DNA from: an uncultured Chitinophagales bacterium
GTDB lineage: Bacteria > Bacteroidota > Bacteroidia > Chitinophagales > JAHDHT01
Assembly (NCBI GenBank): GCA_938023075.1
Contig: CALHDG010000233.1
Coordinates: 1 to 37,475 of the forward strand
Length of the DNA: 37,475 nucleotides
Direction of reading: 5' to 3'
In this document: positions 18,978 through 24,445 of the stretch, piece after piece
Numbering within the stretch: the stretch's first letter is position 1
Layout: the number at the start of each line of letters is the position of its first letter
Made by a program: the position numbers and the translations under genes
The notes under the pieces: generated by a model
What the model was told of the DNA's origin: nothing
What the model saw: only the letters and a program-made list of their open reading frames with translations
Database searches by the model: none

Positions 18978-19529
18978 ATGGCAGGTGACAATTATTTTAT
19001 AAAAGATCAATACACGCCCTACTTTTTAACTTGTACAATTATTCGTTGGATAGATGTATTTACCAGAAAAAGCTACAAAGATATTATTGTAGAATCCCTA
19101 AATTATTGTGTACAACACAAAGGTTTAGAACTATATGCTTGGGTAATAATGAGCAATCATATTCATTTAGTCGCAAAGGTGAAACCACCATTAGGGATGT
19201 CTGGCTTTTTACGAGATTTTAAAAAATTCACTTCTAAAAAAATTGTAGCAGCTATTATTGAAGGTCCAGAAAGTCGGCAAGATTGGCTGTTAGATAAATT
19301 TAACTTTGAAGCCAGGCGAACAAGGCGCACCGAAAATTATAAATTCTGGAAAGATGACAACCACGCTATTGATTTAGACCAATACCAAATTGATATGCAA
19401 GAAAAAATTCATTACATCCACAACAATCCGGTTCGTGCTGGCTTAGTCCACTTTCTTGAAGATTACGTTTATAGTAGCGCAGCAGACTATGCCGATAAAG
19501 TAGGCTTAGTTAAAGTGTGTGTGGCTTGA
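18978..19529 (+). CDS. REP-associated tyrosine transposase (RAYT, IS200/IS605-like Y1 family)
   Basis: A 183-residue single-domain Y1 HUH nuclease. The metal-binding HUH is His61-Ile-His63 in SNHIHLV, and the catalytic tyrosine is most likely Tyr146 in HYIHNNPVRAGLV. Also typical are the RDFKKFTSKKI helix, the KFWKDDNHAIDL segment and the YSSAADY C-terminal motif. RAYTs cleave and rejoin single-stranded REP hairpins and are usually present as domesticated single copies beside them. Here the gene directly follows a four-hairpin REP array and a start-proximal hairpin. All motifs are intact, so it is probably active; two broken relatives lie 1.3 and 3.2 kb downstream. Confidence 0.92.
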   Translation: MAGDNYFIKDQYTPYFLTCTIIRWIDVFTRKSYKDIIVESLNYCVQHKGLELYAWVIMSNHIHLVAKVKPPLGMSGFLRDFKKFTSKKIVAAIIEGPESRQDWLLDKFNFEARRTRRTENYKFWKDDNHAIDLDQYQIDMQEKIHYIHNNPVRAGLVHFLEDYVYSSAADYADKVGLVKVCVA

Positions 19530-19559
19530 AACGGGCAGCAAAAGTTGTTTGAAAAAGTT

Positions 19560-19567
19560 TATCTTTG
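19560..19567 (+). promoter_or_regulatory. -7 promoter box of the toxin-antitoxin operon
   Basis: TATCTTTG, an exact TAnnTTTG match, 18 bp before the antitoxin ATG at 19586. Transcription would start close to the ATG, leaving a very short leader. Confidence 0.5.
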
Positions 19568-19585
19568 AAATATTAAAGTAGCCAT

Positions 19586-19837
19586 ATGTCAGTTAAAGAT
19601 GAAATTATAAATCAAATAAACCAAATAGACGACTCCTTAGTTTTAGATGAAATTTTGAGTTTAGTAAAATCAAAATCAAATAGAGAAACGGTTTATCAAT
19701 TTAGTGAAGCAGAAAGAAAATCGGTGGAAGAAGGTTTAGCAGATTTAGATGCCGGCAAATTTTACACGAATGAAGAAGCCAATAAATTAGTTGCCAAATG
19801 GTTAAGCGAACAGTCCGTTGGTCTGAAAGGGCATTAA
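19586..19837 (+). CDS. Antitoxin of a ParE/RelE-type toxin-antitoxin pair
   Basis: An 83-residue protein beginning MSVKDEIINQINQIDDSLVLDEILSLVK, a pattern common in Bacteroidota antitoxins, then QFSEAERKSVEEGLADLDAGKFYTNEEANKLVAKWL. The SVEEGLADLDAGKFYTNEEA segment resembles the toxin-binding C-terminal part of antitoxins paired with RelE/ParE toxins. It should bind and neutralise the toxin encoded directly downstream and repress the shared promoter. The two genes overlap by 40 bp, which couples their translation. Strong context support, moderate family support. Confidence 0.8.
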   Translation: MSVKDEIINQINQIDDSLVLDEILSLVKSKSNRETVYQFSEAERKSVEEGLADLDAGKFYTNEEANKLVAKWLSEQSVGLKGH

Positions 19838-20097
19838 ATGATAAGTTGATGATTTTCAAATATTGGATTGAGCGGAATCAATCTATTGCTTATCCAACAA
19901 AACTTGAAAACCTATTTGACGATGCTTTAGAAACAGTTTCTATTTTTCCATTATCAGGAAGAGCTACTGAAATCCAACATGTTAGAATGGTTATTGTAAA
20001 AAACTATAAGATTGTTTATCGTATTTCAGAAGAACTAATTGAAGTAATAACTGTTTGGGACGGTAGAAGAAATCCATCTGATTTTAGGATAATTTGA
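19798..20097 (+). CDS. ParE/RelE superfamily toxin
   Basis: A 99-residue toxin: VRWSERALNDKLMIFKYWIERN at the N-terminus, then LSGRATEIQHVRMVIVKNYKIVYRISEELIEVITVWDGRRNPSDF. The central VRMVIVKNYKIVYRI strands and the final VWDGRRNP motif are diagnostic of the RelE/ParE fold. Target (ribosome-bound mRNA or gyrase) cannot be decided from sequence. It starts inside the antitoxin gene and appears complete. Immediately downstream begins the second REP array, so the TA pair sits between two REP/RAYT modules. Confidence 0.88.
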   Translation: MVKRTVRWSERALNDKLMIFKYWIERNQSIAYPTKLENLFDDALETVSIFPLSGRATEIQHVRMVIVKNYKIVYRISEELIEVITVWDGRRNPSDFRII

Positions 20098-20132
20098 CGA
20101 AACTTGCATTATCCTTGTTTGCACTCTCGCCT

Positions 20133-20230
20133 CATACTCATTTACAACGAGGATGCTTGAGCAGTGCATTTGCAATGCACTAAAACGTCAGAGACGTTTT
20201 TCTCATCCGCCCTTGTTGCAAACGAGGACG
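20133..20230 (+). repeat. REP-like hairpin array (copy 2, degenerate outer hairpins)
   Basis: Second copy of the four-hairpin array. The two inner hairpins (AGTGCATT/AATGCACT and AAAACGTC/GACGTTTT) are perfect, while the outer ones carry unpaired changes (CATACTCATT against AACGAGGATG; CGCCCTTGTT against AACGAGGACG). Confidence 0.8.
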
Positions 20231-20267
20231 ATGGTTAAATAAGATAATTTTCATATATTTAACCTTT

Positions 20268-20307
20268 ATGGCAGGTGATAATTATTTTATAAAAGATCAA
20301 TACACCC
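20268..20307 (+). pseudogene. 5' remnant of a RAYT transposase gene
   Basis: The first 13 codons of the RAYT gene (MAGDNYFIKDQYT) with its leader hairpin are nearly identical to the copy at 18978. Homology then stops abruptly in the proline codon and runs into the terminator of the next minus-strand gene. A deletion or partial duplication left only the module's left end. Confidence 0.8.
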
Positions 20308-20344
20308 ATATTTGAAGATATAAATATAGGGCAATAAAAAAAAT

Positions 20345-20377
20345 AAAAGACCAAGTAAACTTTATCCTTGGTCTTTT
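20345..20377 (-). terminator. Intrinsic terminator for the 20390-21583 operon
   Basis: AAAAGACCAAG (20345-20355) pairs perfectly with CTTGGTCTTTT (20367-20377). On the minus strand the stem is followed by a T-rich tract, and it sits just after the stop of the 112-residue gene. Confidence 0.8.
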
Positions 20378-20389
20378 ATCTTATAAATT

Positions 20390-20728
20390 TTAATGAAACA
20401 TCACATAATCATAGGTTGGCACATTCCTGATTAATATCTCAAGAAATAGCAAAAAATACATATAACATAGTAGAATTCGGTTATTAAAAAATTTTGTAAA
20501 ATATATAATACAAATTATTATAAATATGATGCTTAAAAGGTGACCGTACGCTAAAATCGCCTCATCTGTCGATCCAGAAAATAACTTATATCTATTTGAT
20601 TCATCAGCATTTGTTGGCCATTTTCCAACTCTATAATATCCACTTATAATAAAAAATATTCTAAATGCATTTATAGCGGTACAATAACCTGCTAATAAAA
20701 AGAAAAATGTATTAACAATTTTTTTCAC
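20390..20728 (-). CDS. Small multi-spanning membrane protein
   Basis: 112 residues, not recognised. It has three or four hydrophobic segments: about 6-30 (NTFFFLLAGYCTAINAFRIFFIISGY), 60-80 (LAYGHLLSIIFIIICIIYF) and 84-102 (NRILLCYMYFLLFLEILI). A polar loop (RVGKWPTNADESNRYKLFSGSTDE) separates the first two. Its ATG overlaps the stop of the upstream lipoprotein gene (ATGA-type, 4-bp overlap), so the two are translationally coupled and may work together in the envelope. A strong terminator follows. Confidence 0.65.
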   Translation of the reverse strand: MKKIVNTFFFLLAGYCTAINAFRIFFIISGYYRVGKWPTNADESNRYKLFSGSTDEAILAYGHLLSIIFIIICIIYFTKFFNNRILLCYMYFLLFLEILIRNVPTYDYVMFH

Positions 20729-21583
20729 CCTTCTCTATCAGATGGCGGGTTATCAAGAATGCAATTAACTCGAATTCCGACCGCATCAAAACGGGTAATA
20801 TCAATCCAAGCATCGTGTTTACAAGTAGTCAAGAACCAAGTTACTGAAATTGACAATTCATGTAGATGCCCTATAAATGTTGAATATTGGCGCGCATCAG
20901 GTACTCTATACCCACCTACCATATCATCCATAATTGCTCGATAGGTGGTGCTACTTGTGTACCAAGTAAATCTATGTCTATTTGGATTATTGTATTGATA
21001 TAAGGTTGGATTCCAAAAATATGAGTTATCACAGTCAACATTAGGCTCTGGATCTTGAATAGAACAATCATAAGCCATTATCTCTTCACTTGCGCATCGG
21101 CTTTGAACATATACAATTGTATTTGGTTCAATGTTGCAAGTGGCTTGAGCATTACATTCTGCTGGCGGCCAATCACAGTTAAGTTTGAAAGAATTTGGAT
21201 GCAGTTTCTTCAATTTATCTAAATAATCAGCTGCAAACTCTTCCTTGCTTTCATGGTCTCCTTCCAAAAAAGAAATATGCTGATCTTCTCGATAATCGTT
21301 AAATAAATCTGCCACAAGTTGAGCAACTGATTCAGATATTAAATTGTGTATCCTTTGTACAAGTAGGTCTTCTCTTTCTTCGGGAGTAAAAAATTCCTCC
21401 ATAAGCGCATCAATATTAAAATTCATTGCTTCAATTGCTTCATCTGTTTCTGTAGTAAATATTTTAATCAATTCTTCTTTCGAATAAATTGGATCTTCTG
21501 ATATCGTTTTACCTACTTTTTGACAAGAGGTAACTGCTAACAAGACGAATAAGGAAATAAGGAAATAATTTAAATTTTTTCAT
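20725..21583 (-). pseudogene. Putative lipoprotein gene with a 1-base frameshift at its start
   Basis: About 285 residues if repaired. The open frame encodes LLAVTSCQKVGKT, a textbook lipobox, but has no ATG ahead of it. In the same frame upstream the sequence reads KNLNYFLISLFV, a perfect signal core. An ATG at 21583 is exactly one base out of register, the discrepancy being a run of six A (plus-strand T 21575-21580) where five would restore MKNLNYFL. Either a real frameshift, a sequencing error or slippage explains this. The mature protein has a Glu/Asp-rich helical N-half and a Cys-rich middle (CDWPPAECNAQATC, SRCASEE, YDCSIQ). Its C-terminal half is strand-rich and ends in VGIRVNCILDNPPSDREG. 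Function unknown; coupled to the small membrane protein. Confidence 0.7.
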
Positions 21584-21695
21584 GAATTTAAATTTTAAGG
21601 TTAAAAATTGTTGTATTTGATATTTTGAGTATCAAATTGCTATTATTTATAAAGATTTATCCAATCACAAAAAGGTTGCATTAATTATACATTTT

Positions 21696-21996
21696 TACTA
21701 GCGATGCGTAGTAACTGTTTAATATTCAGTTAGTTGCGGAACAAGCTGTTTGAATTTTGTAAATTTAATGCATAAAATATTGATTAACAATAATCTATAA
21801 ATAGTGTTGAACAATTAATTTTCGTAGTATAATTTATCCCAAATTAAGCCAATATTCCGTACCAATGCACTGAAATTGAAAATTAAGACACTCATTTTAA
21901 ATTCATTTTCTGAAGTCGAAAAATCAAAAAATCTCCACAAACAATTGTAAATCAAACAATTATAACTATTTTTGATTTCTTAACGCATCGCTAGTG
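21696..21996. mobile_element. 301-bp MITE-like element with 13-bp inverted repeats and 9-bp target duplication
   Basis: ACTAGCGATGCGT (21697-21709) is perfectly inverted at 21983-21995. The element is flanked by identical 9-bp direct repeats ATACATTTT at 21687-21695 and 21997-22005. The interior is AT-rich without coding capacity. This is the full signature of a non-autonomous transposon. A 9-bp duplication is used by several IS families (for example some IS4 and IS1 members), so the parent family cannot be named here. Confidence 0.88.
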
Positions 21997-22030
21997 ATAC
22001 ATTTTAAATAAAGTTAACAGCCCCTCGCCT

Positions 22031-22128
22031 CGTCCTCGTTTGTAACGAGGATGTGTGAGCAGTGCATTTGCAATGCACTAAAACGTCAGAAACGTTTTTC
22101 TCGCCCGCCCTCGTTGCAAACGAGGGCG
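22031..22128 (+). repeat. REP-like hairpin array (copy 3)
   Basis: Third four-hairpin array, with the same order and spacing as copy 1. The outer hairpins are CGTCCTCGTT/AACGAGGATG and CGCCCTCGTT/AACGAGGGCG with a GCA loop; the third hairpin has one mismatch. A broken RAYT gene follows. Confidence 0.83.
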
Positions 22129-22164
22129 ATTGATTAGTTAGTTATATTTTCTTACTTTTAGGCT

Positions 22165-22639
22165 ATGGCAGGCGATAATGATTTCATTACCAATCAATAC
22201 ACACCTTACTTTTTTAATTGGTAACCGTTATTCGTTGGATAGATGTGTTTACCAGAAAAAGCTACAAAGATATTATTGTAGAATCTCTAAATTATTGTGT
22301 GCAACATAAAGGTTTGGAATTGTATGCTTGGGTAATTATGAGCAATCACATTCATTTAGTGGCTATGTAGTCAGTCAAGTTCATACTGTCGGTTACTTTG
22401 GCAAAATTAGAACGATTACTTCGTTGGAGAACATCAACCATAGCTTTGGCTATGCTTGATAACCTCCGCCTCGTACTCCTCCAAATTTTACTTAAATTAA
22501 TCCGACACCATCAACTTGACAGACTACTAAGGTAAATCCCCCATTGGGAATGTCTGGCTTTTTACGTGATTTTAAAAAATTCACTTCTAAAAAAATTGTA
22601 GCAGCTATTATTGAAGGTCCAGAAAGTCGTCAAGATTGG
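22165..22639 (+). pseudogene. RAYT transposase pseudogene, frameshifted, interrupted and 3'-truncated
   Basis: It starts MAGDNDFITNQYTPYF like the intact gene at 18978, then shifts frame near codon 17 (extra bases in TTTTTTTAATTGG). It continues recognisably through RWIDVFTRKSYKDIIVES and the MSNHIHLVA HUH region. A MITE splits it at 22364-22529. After that it resumes with KVNPPLGMSGFLRDFKKFTSKKI and ends abruptly at QDW (22639), so the catalytic tyrosine half is lost. It shows that RAYT modules have been duplicated locally and then decayed. Confidence 0.9.
22366..22527. mobile_element. 162-bp MITE with TA target duplication (IS630/Tc1-mariner-like)
   Basis: Terminal repeats of 26 bp (22367-22392 against 22502-22527) match at 22 positions, beginning GTAGTC and reaching TGTCGG. 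The flanks are TA at 22364-22365 and TA at 22528-22529. Removing the element plus one TA restores GTG GCT AAG GTA AAT, in line with the intact RAYT codons GTC GCA AAG GTG AAA, so the boundaries are secure. The interior is non-coding, with a CATAGCTTTGGCTATG hairpin. TA duplication points to an IS630-superfamily transposase acting in trans. Confidence 0.88.
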
Positions 22640-22679
22640 TTCTATAATAGCAATTAATAAACGGATTTAGTATATTTGA

Positions 22680-22916
22680 ATGGTGGAAATGAAATTAAAA
22701 ATTGATTACAGTAATTTATTAGATTTAATCAATCAATTACCCAATCATTTAAAAGAAAAATTGAAGGCTGATTTGATAGATACACCTACTCAACCTGTCA
22801 AAAATGCAAAAGAAAATCTGGCTGAACTCATTAAAGAAATGCGAACTAAACCTATGTTTACCGAAATTGAAGATCCGGTGAAATGGCAAAAAAACCTGCG
22901 CAATGAATGGCAATAA
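22680..22916 (+). CDS. Antitoxin-like protein, orphaned from a PIN toxin
   Basis: 78 residues: KIDYSNLLDLINQLPNHLKEKLKADL, then a linker with Pro/Thr, then ENLAELIKEMRTKPMFTEIEDPVKWQKNLRNEW. The closing DPV.WQ..LR.EW is typical of Bacteroidota antitoxins encoded just before PIN-domain toxins. A second ATG nine bases in (MKLKIDY) may be the real start. TATATTTG at 22671-22678 matches the -7 consensus. The stop overlaps the start of a PIN toxin fragment, as in functional operons, but that toxin is broken. Confidence 0.65.
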   Translation: MVEMKLKIDYSNLLDLINQLPNHLKEKLKADLIDTPTQPVKNAKENLAELIKEMRTKPMFTEIEDPVKWQKNLRNEWQ

Positions 22917-22998
22917 GGTGGTGTTAGTTACCAACGTACTCATCTTTATGTCCAAAGGTAAATCTCAACCAGCAAGTTGTAACATTTTATGCCATTGA
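22903..22998 (+). pseudogene. 5' fragment of a PIN-domain toxin (VapC-like)
   Basis: Only 31 codons: MNGNKVVLVTNVLIFMSKG then out-of-frame sequence to a stop. The pattern VVL-D-TN-LI opens PIN nucleases; here the first catalytic Asp is replaced by Val (VVLVTN), and the rest of the domain is missing. It overlaps the upstream antitoxin gene by 14 bp. Confidence 0.7.
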
Positions 22999-23321
22999 CC
23001 GTGGTGTAACTATACAAAAACCTAATGGTAAAATGGCTAAGAGATGCGATGGTATATTATCTTATACAAATAATTTAATTTTTGTAGAATTGAAAATCTA
23101 AAAAGAAAAAACAATGGCTAAGAGAAGGAAGAGGGCAACTGACAACCACCATTAACCACTTCAAATTGAACCCTGATATTTCTACTTATTTAAATGTAGA
23201 AGCGTATGTTTGCAACAGCTTAAAACCTTTCGCACATAAAGGGCAAGCTGTAAACATTCAAAAATTTAAAGATGATACTGGCTTTATTCTGAAAGGAAAA
23301 AGAGAAATTGACATTATTTAA
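22961..23321 (+). pseudogene. Remnant of an unidentified gene, broken by a frameshift
   Basis: Two consecutive frames make one protein-like track. The first reads NQQVVTFYAIDRGVTIQKPN and continues GKMAKRCDGILSYTNNLIFVELK, ending at TAA 23098-23100. A second frame continues WLREGRGQLTTTINHFKLNPDI, then AYVCNSLKPFAHKGQAV and ends FILKGKREIDII at 23321. The AIDRG, KRCDG and FVELK...W...G.GQLT pieces recall a Bacteroidota family with a nuclease-like D...ELK core, but I cannot name it. Its 5' end is fused to the PIN fragment, so a deletion joined two genes. Confidence 0.6.
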
Positions 23322-23331
23322 TTAAAATACT

Positions 23332-23823
23332 ATGGCAAGCGCAATCAACAATTTATCAAACTATAATGCAGCAGAAATTCCTACTGCCAATCATTTAAAA
23401 TTTGGATTGGTCGTCAGTTCGTATAATGAATCAATAACCTTTGCCTTAAGAGACGCTTGCATAGAAACCTTGTTAAAGCATGGCGCAAAAGAAGATGCCA
23501 TTTTTATGGAATATGTTCCCGGAGCTTTTGAGTTGCCGGTCGCTGCTAAACATCTTGCCAAAAATAATAAAGTGGATGCTGTAATAATATTGGGTTGCGT
23601 AATTAAAGGCGGAACCGATCATGATAAATACATTAATCATGCAGTAGCACAAGGCATCATGCAACTCAACCTTCAATTTGATATTCCATTTATTTTTGGT
23701 TTGCTAACACCCAACACAGCGCAACAAGCTAAAGACCGCGCAGGCGGCAAACACGGCAACAAAGGTGTTGAAGCTGCAGTCGCCGCATTAAAAATGGCAC
23801 ATCTTTTAAAAAAGAATAAGTGA
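23332..23823 (+). CDS. ribH: 6,7-dimethyl-8-ribityllumazine synthase
   Basis: Condenses 5-amino-6-ribitylaminouracil with dihydroxybutanone phosphate in riboflavin synthesis. At 163 residues it is full length. Visible motifs include FGLVVSSYNESIT near the N-terminus, the substrate-binding YVPGAFELPVAAK, the VIILGCVIKGGTDHDKYINHAVAQGI block with the catalytic His, and FGLLTPNTAQQAKDRAGGKHGNKGVEAA (family pattern PFIFG-L-T). The short Lys-rich C-terminus is normal. The gene is not with other rib genes. It begins 10 bp after the decayed pseudogene, marking the right border of the accessory region. Confidence 0.96.
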   Translation: MASAINNLSNYNAAEIPTANHLKFGLVVSSYNESITFALRDACIETLLKHGAKEDAIFMEYVPGAFELPVAAKHLAKNNKVDAVIILGCVIKGGTDHDKYINHAVAQGIMQLNLQFDIPFIFGLLTPNTAQQAKDRAGGKHGNKGVEAAVAALKMAHLLKKNK

Positions 23824-23882
23824 ATAAATTCCAAAAAAAGAAATCTCAAATTCTAAACTAAAAAACAAAAGACTGTTTTTAC

Positions 23883-23890
23883 TATCTTTG
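23883..23890 (+). promoter_or_regulatory. -7 promoter box (TATCTTTG) before the DinB-family gene
   Basis: Exact TAnnTTTG match 15 bp before ATG 23906. It overlaps the TTG at 23888 that would be an alternative start, which argues that the ATG is the true start. Confidence 0.6.
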
Positions 23891-23905
23891 TTAAAATATA
23901 AAATC

Positions 23906-24445
23906 ATGCAAAGAAAATACTTCATACCATTCGGAGAAGCACCTTCTCAATCTATTGATTATCTTTTAGGAATTATTTATGATGCACGAGCCGTTACCCT
24001 CCGGTTAACAGAAGGCATTAGTAAAGAAGAATTGCATTGGCAATATGCCGAAGGTTGGAATACAGTTGGTGCTTTACTTTCTCATATTATTTCGTGTGGG
24101 CATTTTTTCAGAATTCAATTTGTAGAAAAAAGAAAATTAAGCAATGAAGAAGAGACCACATGGTTGCCCGGCTTAAAAATGGGCAAATACATTACAGAAC
24201 TTATTACCGATCAACCCATAGAATATTATGTGGAAAAAATGACCGAAGGAACAGCGTTACTGACTAAAGGAGTCATGCAATTATCTGAAAAACAATTTCA
24301 CGAAAGACGAAAAGGGTACAGTGAAGAAACCGGCTGTAATTTAGCATGGGTACTCTATCACCTTGCCGAAGACGAAGTACATCATAGAGGGCAAATTAGT
24401 TTGATCCGAAAGTTGTATAAACATCTACAACCTAAAACCGCATAG
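23906..24445 (+). CDS. DinB-family protein (DinB/YfiT four-helix metal-binding fold)
   Basis: 179 residues from ATG 23906. DinB/YfiT proteins are four-helix bundles with a His3 metal site, several acting as thiol transferases. The likely ligands are His60 (LLSHIISCGHFF), His152 (VLYHLAEDEVHH) and His159 or His160 (HHRGQI). The order LLSHI...VLYHL.EDEVHHRGQI is the family signature. Substrate unknown. Convergent with tex: the coding ends overlap by 14 bp (24432-24445), leaving no room for a separate terminator. Confidence 0.87.
   Translation: MQRKYFIPFGEAPSQSIDYLLGIIYDARAVTLRLTEGISKEELHWQYAEGWNTVGALLSHIISCGHFFRIQFVEKRKLSNEEETTWLPGLKMGKYITELITDQPIEYYVEKMTEGTALLTKGVMQLSEKQFHERRKGYSEETGCNLAWVLYHLAEDEVHHRGQISLIRKLYKHLQPKTA

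Noticed and set aside
18843-22128. Repeated REP arrays as a CRISPR
   Set aside because: The repeats are internally palindromic, kilobases apart and tied to RAYT genes; there are no regular spacers or cas genes.
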